Source: Paludibacteraceae bacterium
GTDB taxonomy: Bacteria > Bacteroidota > Bacteroidia > Bacteroidales > Paludibacteraceae
Assembly (NCBI GenBank): GCA_024400125.1
Contig: JAKSNG010000008.1
Coordinates: 1-61,620 of the forward strand
Length of the DNA: 61,620 nucleotides
Direction: 5' to 3'
Positions within the stretch are counted from its first letter, which is position 1. Every line of letters starts with the position of its first letter. The notes beneath the pieces are model-generated. The model was not told the origin of the DNA, made no database searches, and saw nothing but the letters and a program-made list of their open reading frames with translations. The position numbers and the translations under genes were made by a program. Shown one piece after another: positions 33,990-44,682 of this stretch.

Positions 33990-35096
33990 ATGATAACAAT
34001 TGAACAACTAAAAGACGTACAAACACGTGCCGATAAACTGAAACAATACCTTCAGATTGACGAGAAACGTATTCAGCTGGAGGAGGAAGAGTTACACACG
34101 CAAGCCCCAGGATTCTGGGATGATGCCAAAGCCGCCGAAGCACAGATGCGCAAAGTCAAAGGCATCAAACGCTGGATTGAGGGTTTTGAGGAAGTCAGAA
34201 GTAAAAGCGAAGAACTCTCCCTCGCATTCGATTTCTACAAAGACGAACTGGTGACAGAAGCCGATATAGACACCGCATACACCAACGCCCTACAAGCCGT
34301 TGAAGACCTCGAGATGAAGAACATGCTTTCGCACGAGGAAGATCAAATGCCTGCAGTACTGAAGATTGTGTCCGGCGCCGGCGGTACCGAAGCCCAAGAC
34401 TGGGCAGAGCAACTGATGCGTATGTATCAACGCTACTGCGAGAAACATAACTACAAAGTGACCGTCTCTAACTACCAAGAAGGCGACGAAGCCGGTATCA
34501 AAACCGTCACCTTCAATGTCGAAGGCGACATGGCTTACGGTTACCTCAAGTCTGAGAATGGTGTACATCGCCTCGTTCGTGTCAGTCCATACAACGCACA
34601 AGGCAAACGTATGACATCTTTTGCATCCGTGTTCGTGGTACCTCTCATCGACGATTCTATCGATATTCAAGTTGATCCTGCAGGCATCAGTTGGGACACA
34701 TTCCGCTCATCTGGAGCAGGAGGACAAAACGTCAACAAAGTGGAGTCCGGCGTACGCCTGCACTATAAGTTCATCAACTGCCTCACAGGGCAACCTGACG
34801 AGATTGTGATTGAGAACACCGAGACCCGCGACCAGCCCAAGAACCGCGAAAACGCCCTGCGACATCTGCGTAGTCAACTCTATGAGTTGGAGTTAGAGAA
34901 ACGCCGCCAAGCTGCCGCCAAAGTGGAAGCAGGTAAGAAAAAGATTGAATGGGGTAGTCAAATACGCTCATACGTATTCGACGACCGACGCGTCAAAGAC
35001 CATCGCACGAACTACGAGACACATAACGTCAACGCTGTCATGGATGGCGACATAGACGCTTTCATCAAAGCCTACTTGATGGAATTTCCAGACTAA
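33990..35096 (+). CDS. prfB: Peptide chain release factor 2
   Basis: 368 residues from the ATG at 33990. The GGQ motif is in SSGAGGQNVNKVESGVR, with RDQPKNRENA after it. RF2 releases proteins at UGA and UAA. The N-terminal part reads through KQYLQIDEKR with no internal UGA, so the programmed +1 frameshift found in many prfB genes is absent. The end overlaps the SDR gene by 4 nt. Confidence 0.97.
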   Translation: MITIEQLKDVQTRADKLKQYLQIDEKRIQLEEEELHTQAPGFWDDAKAAEAQMRKVKGIKRWIEGFEEVRSKSEELSLAFDFYKDELVTEADIDTAYTNALQAVEDLEMKNMLSHEEDQMPAVLKIVSGAGGTEAQDWAEQLMRMYQRYCEKHNYKVTVSNYQEGDEAGIKTVTFNVEGDMAYGYLKSENGVHRLVRVSPYNAQGKRMTSFASVFVVPLIDDSIDIQVDPAGISWDTFRSSGAGGQNVNKVESGVRLHYKFINCLTGQPDEIVIENTETRDQPKNRENALRHLRSQLYELELEKRRQAAAKVEAGKKKIEWGSQIRSYVFDDRRVKDHRTNYETHNVNAVMDGDIDAFIKAYLMEFPD

Positions 35097-35908
35097 AGAA
35101 TCTTAGGCATCAGACAATTCACAAGCCAGTCCGGCAAGTGATTGATGATGGGAACAATAATATAATTCCAAGCTCCAGGCATACAACGTTTGCGGCGCGT
35201 GCAGAATAGCACGTGCAGGGCGCGTTGTACTAATCGCTCTGGCGACATCGTGATACCTACTATCCGCAATAATCGTCCCCACTTATCAGGAAACGGCAGC
35301 AACCCCGTGTTGGTCGAACCAGGCGTCATGGCTAATACATGCACGTGGTGCGGACGCATTTCATACCACAACGACTTGCTGAAATTGAGGACATAACTCT
35401 TGCTCGCATTGTAACATTGGATACCTGGCATCGCCATCCATGCAGACATAGAGGACATATTCAATATATACCCCCTCGCGGACGCGTCCTGCTCGTGCGC
35501 ACGAACCATATCTTGACCGAATAGCTGACACAACTTAGTCAAGGTCACCACATGCAACATAAGTAATGTGTTGAGCCGCTGCTGGGAGACGTTAACAAGG
35601 TAGTCAAAAATTAACATCCCCGCATTATTGATTAGCACTCTCACATTGAGACCATTCTCCACACAGAAAGTATGCACTTGTTCCGCAGCATCTGCTGCCG
35701 CTAAATCCAAACACAAGACTCGCGTCTCTATGCCATACTGCTTAGATAAGTCTGCGGACGCTTCGGTCAATTCTTTTTCTTGATTGCTGACTAACACGAT
35801 GTTGTATCCATAATCGCGTGCTAAAGCGGTGGCATAGCGGAGACCGATGCCACTACTGGCACCTGTCACCACTGCCCAAAATGTATGTGTCTGCACTTTT
35901 TTCATCAT
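35093..35908 (-). CDS. Short-chain dehydrogenase/reductase
   Basis: 271 residues from the ATG at 35908 (tandem ATGs), which sits ~20 nt after the -7 box. TGASSGIG near residue 16 binds NAD(P); NNAG, the Ser of NMSSM and YNASK (YxxxK) are the catalytic elements. A hydrophobic C-terminus may attach to the membrane. Substrate is unknown. It is divergent from tdh. Confidence 0.9.
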   Translation of the reverse strand: MMKKVQTHTFWAVVTGASSGIGLRYATALARDYGYNIVLVSNQEKELTEASADLSKQYGIETRVLCLDLAAADAAEQVHTFCVENGLNVRVLINNAGMLIFDYLVNVSQQRLNTLLMLHVVTLTKLCQLFGQDMVRAHEQDASARGYILNMSSMSAWMAMPGIQCYNASKSYVLNFSKSLWYEMRPHHVHVLAMTPGSTNTGLLPFPDKWGRLLRIVGITMSPERLVQRALHVLFCTRRKRCMPGAWNYIIVPIINHLPDWLVNCLMPKIL

Positions 35909-35928
35909 TATTTTGCTGTATCGGGCTG

Positions 35929-35960
35929 CAAAAGTAGTAAAAAAAACGCATGTACGCAAA
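35929..35960 (-). promoter_or_regulatory. Promoter of the SDR gene
   Basis: Minus strand TTTG (35960-35957) and TACTTTTG (35936-35929), 20 nt apart, back to back with the tdh promoter. Confidence 0.7.
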
Positions 35961-35975
35961 AAAAATGCGATTTTT

Positions 35976-36007
35976 CTTGCACAATTCAAAAAAAAGTTGT
36001 AATTTTG
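35976..36007 (+). promoter_or_regulatory. Promoter of tdh
   Basis: CTTG (35976-35979) and TAATTTTG (36000-36007), 20 nt apart, with the eight-A spacer. The -33 boxes of the two divergent promoters are ~16 nt apart. Confidence 0.7.
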
Positions 36008-36040
36008 CGGGCAATTAGAAAAACTATAAGTTTTTATAAT

Positions 36041-37066
36041 ATGAAAGCATTAGTTAAACGTTACGCAAAACCTGGTATTTGGATGGAAGAAGTTCCAATG
36101 CCTGAGGTGGGTGTTAATGATGTACTCATCAAAGTAACTAAAGCAGCCATTTGCGGTACAGACTTACACATGTACAAATGGGACGAGTGGTCACAAGCCC
36201 ACTGCACCCCACCCTACACCATGGGGCATGAATTTGTTGGTGTCGTTGCCGAAGTAGGTGATGGTGTCCGCAACTTCAAGGTTGGCGAACGCGTCACAGC
36301 AGAAGGACACATTGTCTGCGGACATTGCCGCAACTGCCGCCGCGGAATGGGACACGTATGCGAGAACACTATCTCTGTCGGTATCATGGGCAAAGATGGT
36401 TGTTTCGCTGAATATGTCACCATACCAGAATCCAATGTGGTGAAGTTACGTCCCGAGATTCCAGACGACTTTGCCGCTATAATGGACCCATTCGGCAATG
36501 CGACCCACACAGCATTAGCTTTTCCGCTGTTGGGCGAAGATGTGCTCATCACAGGCGCAGGACTAATCGGCACGATGGCAGCAGGTATTTGTCGATATGC
36601 AGGAGCAAAGAATATTGTGGTTACAGATATTAACCCACTGCGATTAGAGATTGCTAAGAAAATGGGGGCAACAATCACCGTAGATGGTTCAAAAGGCGAA
36701 ACCGTACAAGACGCTATGAACCAATTAGGTATTCGTGGTTTCGATGTGGGATTAGAGATGTCTGGCGCACCAGCGGCATTCAACGAAATGATTGCACACA
36801 TGTACAAAGGTTCCAACATCGCACAACTCGGTATCTTACCCTACAACACACAAGTCAATTGGTCAGATGTCATCTTCAACGCATTGACTATCAAAGGTAT
36901 CACGGGACGTCGTATGTGGGAGACATGGTACCAGATGGAGCAGATGCTGTTAGGCGGACTCGACCTCAGTCCTGTCATCACACATCGATTCAAGTTCGAC
37001 GATTTCCAAAAAGGATTTGATGTGATGGTCAGTGGACAGTGTGGCAAAGTGCTGTTGGAGTGGTGA
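36041..37066 (+). CDS. tdh: L-threonine 3-dehydrogenase
   Basis: 341 residues, the usual length. Catalytic zinc ligands are in AAICGTDLHMYKWDEW and GHEFVG; the structural zinc site is CGHCRNCRRGMGHVC. ITGAGLIGTMA binds NAD. It oxidises threonine to 2-amino-3-oxobutyrate. Start chosen at the ATG after the promoter; the longer frame would begin before the transcript. Confidence 0.95.
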   Translation: MKALVKRYAKPGIWMEEVPMPEVGVNDVLIKVTKAAICGTDLHMYKWDEWSQAHCTPPYTMGHEFVGVVAEVGDGVRNFKVGERVTAEGHIVCGHCRNCRRGMGHVCENTISVGIMGKDGCFAEYVTIPESNVVKLRPEIPDDFAAIMDPFGNATHTALAFPLLGEDVLITGAGLIGTMAAGICRYAGAKNIVVTDINPLRLEIAKKMGATITVDGSKGETVQDAMNQLGIRGFDVGLEMSGAPAAFNEMIAHMYKGSNIAQLGILPYNTQVNWSDVIFNALTIKGITGRRMWETWYQMEQMLLGGLDLSPVITHRFKFDDFQKGFDVMVSGQCGKVLLEW

Positions 37067-37067
37067 G

Positions 37068-37098
37068 AAAGATGAGAGATGAGAGATGAAAGATGAAA
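37068..37098 (+). repeat. Heptanucleotide array after tdh
   Basis: GATG at 37071, 37078, 37085 and 37092, step 7 bp (AGATGAR units). It fills the 57-nt gap between tdh and the M16 protease gene. Confidence 0.8.
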
Positions 37099-37123
37099 GT
37101 AATTAATATAAACATTTACGACA

Positions 37124-40030
37124 ATGAAAAAAGGATTATTATTTGCAATGTGCGTACTGCTCGCAGGCGAGCTGATGGCACAAAACCGTGAAGGATTAAC
37201 AGAGTACAAATTAGAGAACGGCTTGACCGTTATGTTGTGGGAAAACCACGACCAAAACGATGTAGAAGGTTACGTAGCCGTTCGTGCAGGTGCAATTGAC
37301 GAACCAGCCGAATGCACTGGTTTAGCACACTACTTAGAGCACATGATGTTCAAAGGTACCGACAAGATTGGTGCTATTGATTGGGAAAAGGAAAAACCGT
37401 ACTACGAAGAGATTATTCGTCTCTATGACGAGTACGCTGCCGCCACCGACAAAGTACAACGCGACACGTTGACAGCACGCATTAACCGCGCCAGCTTAGA
37501 AGCCGCTAAGTACTCCACTACCGAAGACTTCTTCAGTATGTTGGACGGTATCGGCGCAACGGGCGTCAATGCGTTTACGAGTTATGACATGACCTGCTAT
37601 CACAACAGTTTCCCTGCTAACCAAATGTACAAATGGTTGACGATCTTCTCTGACCGTCTGATTAACCCTGTCTTCCGTACATTCCAAGCAGAGTTAGAGA
37701 ACGTGTTCGAAGAGTACAACATGTACGAGGACAATGTTAATATGCAAGTATCTAACAAGATGTTTGAGGAGTTATACAAAGGTCACCCTTACGAGCGTAA
37801 CGTGATTGGTCTTCCTGAGCACCTGAAGAACCCACAACTCAGCAAACTCATTGAGTTCTACAACACATGGTACGTAGCCAATAATATGGCTTTGATTATC
37901 GTAGGTGACTTCGACACAGAGGCTACCAAACCGATGATTGAAGAGACTTTTGGTCGATTGAAACCAGCAGAATTACCTGCTCGCAAAACCTATCCTAACG
38001 CACAATTCCAAGGCGGCAAAAAACTGAGTTACAAACTTGGTTATTATCCTGAAATCGTTTGGGCGTGGGATGGAGTCAAAGTAGGCGACGAAGACGCACT
38101 GGCTTTGCAGTTTGTATGCAGCCTATTAGCCAACAGCATGAGCACTGGTCTTTTGGACAAGATTTCTATGGACGGTATCGTTTCTGATGCCGGATGCGGC
38201 TTAGATGCCCGTCGCGACATGGGACGTATATTGGTTTATGCCGTTCCTTACTATGACATGAACCAACAACAGTTCGAGTCCAATGCTGCTACTGAGAAAA
38301 TCATCTTCAAAGAAATCGAGAAACTGCAAAACGGCGACATTCCCGATTGGCTGATTGAGTCGGTTAAGACTGAGTATGTACAAAACACCATCCTCGGTTA
38401 TGAGGAAGGCGAGGAAAACATGATGAGTCTTGTAGATTGCTTCATTTATAATGAGCCTACTGAGAACATCTTTACCAATATGGAGAAAGGTTTAGCCCTC
38501 ACCAAAGAGGATGTACAACGTATCGCTAAGAAATACTTCTCCGCACCACACTTAACCATCAGTTTCGATGAAGGAGACAAGAAAGTCAACAAATTGGATA
38601 AGCCGAAAATCAAACCATTAGACATGCCAAAGGGCGTAGAGACGGAATACGCAAAGAACTTCAAGGCACTGCCTGCTGGAGATGTGATACAAACCTACAC
38701 CGACTACAGCGATGTACAAAAAGTATCGATGGGAGACAAAATCGACCTGTACTACAACAAGAACGAAAAGAACGATATCTTCTCGCTCACCCTTCGTTAT
38801 GGCATCGGCACGATGCGTCGTCCTTTATTAGAGTATGTGGCACAAATGATGAACGTGGCTGGTATCAAAGGCATGCCTGCTATCGAGCCACAAGACTTCC
38901 GTCGCCAATTGAGCGAAAAAGGTGGCCGCGTATTTTATGGTGTATCTAAAAACTACTTTGAAGTGACTATCTTTGGTGACGAGAAACACTTGGCAGACAT
39001 CTGTCAACTCGTTCAACGTCAAATGTTGTTCCCTAAATTTGACCAACAACAGTTTGAATCTATGCAAGGTAGCGAATTATCCAACCGTTTCCGTCTGGAC
39101 AAGATTGATGATGTACAAGCAGACGCATTGGAAGAGTACGTACTCTTTGGTGACAAGTCCGACTATAAAGATGTTGTTCCGTTTATGGACATTTATTACA
39201 TGGACGAACTCAAACTGATGACTGAGTTCTTAGATGCTACCAAATATAAATTGGACATTTTCTACTGCGGTGCTAAACCATTAGACGAAGCTAAGACTAT
39301 TCTCGCAGGAAACTTACCATTGCAAGAAGGTATGCAAGATACTAAGTCCCCAGAATATCGTGACCGCAAGAGTTATGACAAGACACAAATCTATTTCTTG
39401 GCTAACTCCAACGTACAACAAGCCACGATTTATTTCTACTTCAATAGTATCCCTTACGACAAAGACAAAGCATACCTTTACAATGCCTTCAACCAATACT
39501 TTGATGGAGGATTCTCGGGTATCGTCATGGACGAGATTCGTACTAAACGTTCGTTCGCATACACCGCTACTGGATACATGGCTAAAGGAGAACTTCCCGG
39601 TCGTGACTCATACTTCATGGGTTACATCGGCACACAATCCGACAAAGTGGCAGACGCAGTAGAGACGTTCATGCACATCTGCGACTCAATGCCAATCCAT
39701 CCAGAGCGTATGGAGAATGTGCGTGCAGCATTGTTACAAGAGATACAAATCAGCAAACCAAGCTTCCGCTCTAAGGCTGAGCAATTGGAACGCTTGAATA
39801 TGTTAGGATATACAGAAGACCCAGCTATCCAATTAGTAGAGCAAGTGAAGAACATGACCTTCGAGGACATCGAGAAGTTCTACAAAGAGAACATTCAAGG
39901 TAAACCTATGACTATTATTATCATGGGTGACCCAAAGAAGATCGACCAAAAACGCTTAGCTGCTAAGTTTGGAAAGATTCAGAAAGTCAGCAAATCTAAA
40001 CTGTTTGCTCCACTGGATTTAGATTTCTAA
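37124..40030 (+). CDS. M16 family zinc metalloprotease, 968 aa
   Basis: A signal peptide (about 1-20) precedes the inverted zinc motif HYLEH (69-73), with the downstream Glu in ENVFEEYNMY. The length fits two full M16 halves, the second lacking the zinc site, as in PqqL and pitrilysin. It is probably a periplasmic peptidase. era follows after 6-12 nt. Confidence 0.93.
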   Translation: MKKGLLFAMCVLLAGELMAQNREGLTEYKLENGLTVMLWENHDQNDVEGYVAVRAGAIDEPAECTGLAHYLEHMMFKGTDKIGAIDWEKEKPYYEEIIRLYDEYAAATDKVQRDTLTARINRASLEAAKYSTTEDFFSMLDGIGATGVNAFTSYDMTCYHNSFPANQMYKWLTIFSDRLINPVFRTFQAELENVFEEYNMYEDNVNMQVSNKMFEELYKGHPYERNVIGLPEHLKNPQLSKLIEFYNTWYVANNMALIIVGDFDTEATKPMIEETFGRLKPAELPARKTYPNAQFQGGKKLSYKLGYYPEIVWAWDGVKVGDEDALALQFVCSLLANSMSTGLLDKISMDGIVSDAGCGLDARRDMGRILVYAVPYYDMNQQQFESNAATEKIIFKEIEKLQNGDIPDWLIESVKTEYVQNTILGYEEGEENMMSLVDCFIYNEPTENIFTNMEKGLALTKEDVQRIAKKYFSAPHLTISFDEGDKKVNKLDKPKIKPLDMPKGVETEYAKNFKALPAGDVIQTYTDYSDVQKVSMGDKIDLYYNKNEKNDIFSLTLRYGIGTMRRPLLEYVAQMMNVAGIKGMPAIEPQDFRRQLSEKGGRVFYGVSKNYFEVTIFGDEKHLADICQLVQRQMLFPKFDQQQFESMQGSELSNRFRLDKIDDVQADALEEYVLFGDKSDYKDVVPFMDIYYMDELKLMTEFLDATKYKLDIFYCGAKPLDEAKTILAGNLPLQEGMQDTKSPEYRDRKSYDKTQIYFLANSNVQQATIYFYFNSIPYDKDKAYLYNAFNQYFDGGFSGIVMDEIRTKRSFAYTATGYMAKGELPGRDSYFMGYIGTQSDKVADAVETFMHICDSMPIHPERMENVRAALLQEIQISKPSFRSKAEQLERLNMLGYTEDPAIQLVEQVKNMTFEDIEKFYKENIQGKPMTIIIMGDPKKIDQKRLAAKFGKIQKVSKSKLFAPLDLDF

Positions 40031-40042
40031 AAAGTTGTGACT

Positions 40043-40939
40043 GTGCATAGAAGTGGTTTTGTCAATATTGTAGGCAACCCCAATGTCGGTAAATCAACAT
40101 TGATGAATGCGTTGGTGGGTGAGCGTCTTTCGATTATTACATCGAAGGCGCAAACCACTCGCCATCGTATTATGGGTATTGTCAATGGAGAGGATTTTCA
40201 AATCGTCTATTCGGACACACCAGGCGTACTCAAACCCACCTACAGACTACAAGAGCAAATGCTGGAATTTTCTCGTTCCGCGTTAGTGGACGCCGACATA
40301 TTGCTCTACGTAACCGATGTGCAAGACACTCCCGACAAAAATGCCGAGTTCTTGGACAAAGTGCGCAAGATGTGCGCTGCCACGAATAACGTGCAGGTGT
40401 TTCTTATCATCAATAAGATTGATTTGACTACGCAAGAGACGTTAGAGCAGCTGGTAGATTATTGGCATCGCGAATTGCCCGAAGCACAGATTTTTCCCGT
40501 ATCGGCACAAGAGCGCTTTGGCATAGACCAACTCTTTGCTGCCATCAAAGAAGCGTTGCCCGAATGTCCACCATTCTTCGACAAAGACCAACTGACGGAC
40601 AAGCCGTCACGATTCTTTGTGAACGAGATTATTCGTGAAAAGATTCTGCTTAACTATGACAAAGAAATCCCCTACTCTGTCGAGGTGGAAGTAGAGACAT
40701 TCCAAGAGGAAGAGAAAATCATCCGCATTGGCGCCGTCATTTATGTAGAGCGAGACTCACAAAAAGGAATCATCATCGGCAAAGCCGGTACCGCACTGAA
40801 GAAAGTGGGAACACAAGCCAGACATGACATTGAAGCTTTCTTTGGCAAACAAGTATATCTACAACTATTCGTGAAAGTAGATAAAGATTGGCGTTCTTCT
40901 CAAGCCAGACTACGCCATTATGGATATGATATAAGTTAG
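40043..40939 (+). CDS. era: GTPase Era
   Basis: 298 residues if started at the GTG at 40043, which gives MHRSGFVNIVGN as in other Bacteroidales; a GTG at 40037 adds two residues. G1 GNPNVGKST, G3 DTPG, G4 NKID; the C-terminal KH domain includes GIIIGKAGTALKKVG. Era assists 16S rRNA maturation and 30S assembly. No ATG start exists. Confidence 0.96.
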   Translation: MHRSGFVNIVGNPNVGKSTLMNALVGERLSIITSKAQTTRHRIMGIVNGEDFQIVYSDTPGVLKPTYRLQEQMLEFSRSALVDADILLYVTDVQDTPDKNAEFLDKVRKMCAATNNVQVFLIINKIDLTTQETLEQLVDYWHRELPEAQIFPVSAQERFGIDQLFAAIKEALPECPPFFDKDQLTDKPSRFFVNEIIREKILLNYDKEIPYSVEVEVETFQEEEKIIRIGAVIYVERDSQKGIIIGKAGTALKKVGTQARHDIEAFFGKQVYLQLFVKVDKDWRSSQARLRHYGYDIS

Positions 40940-40955
40940 AAAACATATAAACATC

Positions 40956-42620
40956 ATGAAAAAAATTGAAGAAAAAAAAGAAGTTCAGTTTTCACTCGTT
41001 TACCGTGATATGTGGCAATCGAGCGGTAAATATGTTCCTCGTAAAGATCAGTTAGCAAAAATTGCACCCGTCATCATTGACATGGGTTGTTTTGACCGTG
41101 TAGAAACCAATGGTGGTGCATCCGAACAAGTGAACCTGCTATACGGAGAAAATCCCAACTTAGCCGTTCGCACATTCACTAAACCATTTAATGAAGCAGG
41201 TATAAAGACCCACATGTTGGACCGTGGTTTGAACGCATTGCGTATGAACCCCGTTCCTGCTGATGTACGTCAACTTATGTACAAAGTTAAACATGCACAA
41301 GGAACAGATATCACACGTATCTTCTGCGGACTAAATGATCCACGTAATATTATTCCTTCTATCAAATGGGCAAAAGCTGCGGGTATGACAGCACAGGCAA
41401 CAATGTGTATCACGTACTCCAAAGTGCATACTGCTGAATATTACATCAACTTAGCCGAGCAACTCATTGAGGGCGGTGCCCAAGAGATTTGCTTAAAAGA
41501 TATGGCGGGAATTGGCCGTCCTGCTATGTTAGGTATCATTGTGGCAGCCATCAAAGAGAAACATCCTGATATCATCATTCAATACCACGGTCATACTGGA
41601 CCAGGTTTCTCTGTTGCCTCTATGCTCGAAGTGGCTAAAGCTGGTGGTGACGTACTGGATGTGGCGATGGAACCTCTGAGTTGGGGTAAAGTACACCCAG
41701 ATGTTATCACGATTCAAGCGATGCTCAAAGACGCAGGTTTCCAAGTGAAAGATATCAACATGAAAGCATATATGGAAGCTCGCTCACTCACGCAATCGTT
41801 TATGGACGATTTCTTGGGCTATTGGATTGATCCAAAGAATAGTCTGATGACTTCTCTATTAGTGGGATGTGGTCTTCCTGGCGGCATGATGGGTTCATTA
41901 ATGGCAGACCTCAAAGGTATGCACGCAGCCATCAACGCCAACTTACGCAAGAAAGGACAACACGAACTGACCGAAGATGAGTTGCTCGTTGAACTATTCG
42001 ACGAAGTACAACGTATTTGGCCGATGTTAGGCACACCATGTTTGGTAACTCCATTCAGTCAATATGTTAAGAACGCCGCTTTGATGAATCTGTATAGCAA
42101 GTCCATGGACGAGAAACCATTCACACGTATGGATCCTGCTATGTGGGGTATGATTTTAGGTAAGTCTGGTAAGTTGCCTGGCGAATTAGCTCCCGAAATC
42201 ATCGAACTCGCCAAAGAAAAAGGCTTTGAGTTCTATACAGGTGACCCACAAGCTCTCTATCCAAACGAATTACCGCGTTTCGAGAAAGAGATGAAAGAGA
42301 ATGGTTGGGACCGTGGTCAAGACGATGAAGAGTTGTTCGAGTTTGCAATGCACGAAAAACAATATCGTGAATTCAAGTCTGGACAAGCCAAAGAGCAGTT
42401 CAATCAAGACTTGATTGAGCGCATGAAGAAAGCAGGTAAACCTATTCCTGCATCTTTGCTGCCACAACCCAAAGAAGGCGAAGACGATATCGCAGCCATC
42501 GCTATGGCACTCGAATTGGCCAACAAGCAAGACGAAGTGAAACCTCTTCGTATAGCAGCTAATCGCGGCGCACATACCGAATGGAATAGCAAACGATTTA
42601 ATATGAACGGCATACTATAA
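40956..42620 (+). CDS. Biotin-dependent carboxyltransferase subunit (OadA/PycB type) without biotinyl domain
   Basis: 554 residues. The N-terminus (FSLVYRDMWQSSGKYVPRKDQL) and the CLKDMAGIGRP and YHGHTGPG blocks are those of oxaloacetate decarboxylase alpha / pyruvate carboxylase B / transcarboxylase 5S. The barrel (about 10-300) is followed by the conserved PYC_OADA domain. The usual C-terminal biotin attachment site (A-M-K-M) is absent, so a separate biotin carrier must serve it. The substrate is probably oxaloacetate or pyruvate. Confidence 0.9.
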   Translation: MKKIEEKKEVQFSLVYRDMWQSSGKYVPRKDQLAKIAPVIIDMGCFDRVETNGGASEQVNLLYGENPNLAVRTFTKPFNEAGIKTHMLDRGLNALRMNPVPADVRQLMYKVKHAQGTDITRIFCGLNDPRNIIPSIKWAKAAGMTAQATMCITYSKVHTAEYYINLAEQLIEGGAQEICLKDMAGIGRPAMLGIIVAAIKEKHPDIIIQYHGHTGPGFSVASMLEVAKAGGDVLDVAMEPLSWGKVHPDVITIQAMLKDAGFQVKDINMKAYMEARSLTQSFMDDFLGYWIDPKNSLMTSLLVGCGLPGGMMGSLMADLKGMHAAINANLRKKGQHELTEDELLVELFDEVQRIWPMLGTPCLVTPFSQYVKNAALMNLYSKSMDEKPFTRMDPAMWGMILGKSGKLPGELAPEIIELAKEKGFEFYTGDPQALYPNELPRFEKEMKENGWDRGQDDEELFEFAMHEKQYREFKSGQAKEQFNQDLIERMKKAGKPIPASLLPQPKEGEDDIAAIAMALELANKQDEVKPLRIAANRGAHTEWNSKRFNMNGIL

Positions 42621-42644
42621 CCCAAATCTAATACCACACACACT

Positions 42645-43724
42645 ATGAAAAAGTATAATTTCAATGCAGGTCCATCTATCCTGCCACAAGAAGTAATCAA
42701 ACAAACAGCAGAAGCCGTACTCGACTTTCAAGGTGAAGGCTTATCGATTTTAGAGATTTCTCACCGTGCTAAGTATTTCCAACCCGTCATGGACGAAGCA
42801 GAAGCACTGATGAAAGAATTGCTGAATATCCCAGAAGGATACCGCGTTCTTTTCTTAGGCGGCGGCGCCAGCCTGCAATTCTGTATGGTTCCGTTCAACC
42901 TGCTTGAGAAAAAAGCCGCTTATCTCAACACCGGCGTATGGTCAAAAAAAGCCATCAAGGAAGCAAAAGCCTTTGGCGAAGTAGTAGAATTGGCTGCATC
43001 AACCAACTCTATTCCTATGGATTGGGAAGTTCCACAAGACTGCGACTATCTCCATATCACAACCAACAACACCATTTATGGTACAGAGATTTCGGACGCT
43101 AAACTGCAAGAGATTTATAAAAAGAAAGGCAACGTGACACTCGTAGCCGATATGTCGTCCGATATTTTGAGCCGTCCAATCGATGTAAGTCAATTCGGTT
43201 TGATTTATGGTGGCGCTCAAAAGAACCTTGCTCCTGCAGGTGTAACTTTCGTCATTGTACGTGAAGACATTTTAGGCAAAGTGACTCGTTATATTCCTAC
43301 TATGTTAGACTATCGCACGCATATCGAAGGTGGCTCCATGTTCAATACACCTCCTGTACTTCCTGTTTATACTGCACTGCTGACAATGCGCTGGTTGAAA
43401 GCCAATGGCGGCGTTGATTGGATTATGAAACGCAATATTGCTAAAGCTGAATTACTCTACAAAGCTATTGACGAGAGTCCTATATTTACTGCAACTATTT
43501 TGGATAAAGAGGATCGCAGCCGCATGAATATCTGCTTCGTGCCTCAGCCTGGCAAAGAAGATATCTTTGACGATTTCTTCAAGTTCGCTACCGAACGCGG
43601 CATGGTTGGTATCAAAGGTCACCGTCTCGTTGGTGGTTTCCGAGCAAGTTGCTACAATGCAATGGACTTAGAGGGTGTTCAAGCTCTCGTAGATTGCATA
43701 CACGACTTTGAGAAGAAGTTTTAA
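42645..43724 (+). CDS. serC: Phosphoserine aminotransferase
   Basis: 359 residues. It starts [16 protein letters not shown]; the PLP lysine lies in [25 protein letters not shown] is near the C-terminus. It converts 3-phosphohydroxypyruvate to phosphoserine and pairs with serA 37 nt downstream. Confidence 0.97.
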   Translation: MKKYNFNAGPSILPQEVIKQTAEAVLDFQGEGLSILEISHRAKYFQPVMDEAEALMKELLNIPEGYRVLFLGGGASLQFCMVPFNLLEKKAAYLNTGVWSKKAIKEAKAFGEVVELAASTNSIPMDWEVPQDCDYLHITTNNTIYGTEISDAKLQEIYKKKGNVTLVADMSSDILSRPIDVSQFGLIYGGAQKNLAPAGVTFVIVREDILGKVTRYIPTMLDYRTHIEGGSMFNTPPVLPVYTALLTMRWLKANGGVDWIMKRNIAKAELLYKAIDESPIFTATILDKEDRSRMNICFVPQPGKEDIFDDFFKFATERGMVGIKGHRLVGGFRASCYNAMDLEGVQALVDCIHDFEKKF

Positions 43725-43761
43725 GTAAACCAAGTACATTGTTATCTAAAAGTTGAGCAGT

Positions 43762-44682
43762 ATGAAAGTTTTAGTTGCAACCGAAAAGCCCTTTGCGAAA
43801 GTAGCCGTGGACGGTATTCGCGAAGTGGTAGAGAAAGCAGGATACGAATTAGTCCTTCTTGAGAAATATACCGAGAAAAAGCAACTGCTTGATGCTATTG
43901 CAGATGCAGATGCAGTCATCATTCGTTCGGATGTCATTGACGCCGAAGTACTTGACGCCGCTAAGTCACTCAAGATTGTTGTACGCGCAGGCGCAGGATA
44001 CGATAATATTGATTTGGCAGCCACAACGGCTCATAAGGTAGTGGCTATGAACACGCCTGGACAAAACTCCAACGCAGTCGCAGAATTAGCTCTTGGTTTG
44101 ATGGTTATGGCCGTACGTAATATGTACAACGGCACCAGCGGAACCGAGTTGATGGGCAAGAAGTTAGGTATTCACGCGTTTGGTAACGTAGGTCGAAACG
44201 TAGCACGCATTGCCAAAGGTTTTGGCATGGACATCTACGCATACGATGCCTATTGTCCAGACGAGGCAATGGTCGCTGCTGGTGTAAAACCTGTGCATAG
44301 TGCAGAAGAACTATACAAAACTTGTAACGTTGTCAGTCTGCATATCCCTGCTACAGACGAAACTAAGAACAGTATCAACAAGAGTCTTGTTGGCTTGATG
44401 CCCAAGAACGGACTACTGGTTAACACCGCTCGCAAAGAAGTTATTAACGAGGACGAGTTGATTGAGTTGATGCAAGAGCGCACCGACCTCAAGTATGTCG
44501 CCGACGTGATGCCAGCTGCAGATGCTAAATTCCGTACATTGTTTGAAGGACGCTACTTTGCTACTCCTAAGAAAATGGGAGCACAGACAGCAGAAGCGAA
44601 TATCAATGCAGGTATTGCTGCTGCTAACCAAATAGTGGATTTCTTCGTAAATGGTAATACACGTTTCCAAGTCAATAAATGA
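43762..44682 (+). CDS. serA: D-3-phosphoglycerate dehydrogenase, Bacteroidetes type
   Basis: 306 residues from the ATG at 43762. NAD-binding GIHAFGNVGRNVARIA and the catalytic Arg in NTARKEVI are present. The usual catalytic His of the TPHxG motif is Lys (ATPKKMGAQTAEAN). The ACT domains of long SerA are missing, so serine feedback is not expected. The stop overlaps the next start as ATGA. Confidence 0.92.
   Translation: MKVLVATEKPFAKVAVDGIREVVEKAGYELVLLEKYTEKKQLLDAIADADAVIIRSDVIDAEVLDAAKSLKIVVRAGAGYDNIDLAATTAHKVVAMNTPGQNSNAVAELALGLMVMAVRNMYNGTSGTELMGKKLGIHAFGNVGRNVARIAKGFGMDIYAYDAYCPDEAMVAAGVKPVHSAEELYKTCNVVSLHIPATDETKNSINKSLVGLMPKNGLLVNTARKEVINEDELIELMQERTDLKYVADVMPAADAKFRTLFEGRYFATPKKMGAQTAEANINAGIAAANQIVDFFVNGNTRFQVNK

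Noticed and set aside
33990..34080. Programmed +1 frameshift in prfB
   Set aside because: The frame is open through the usual site and has no UGA there.
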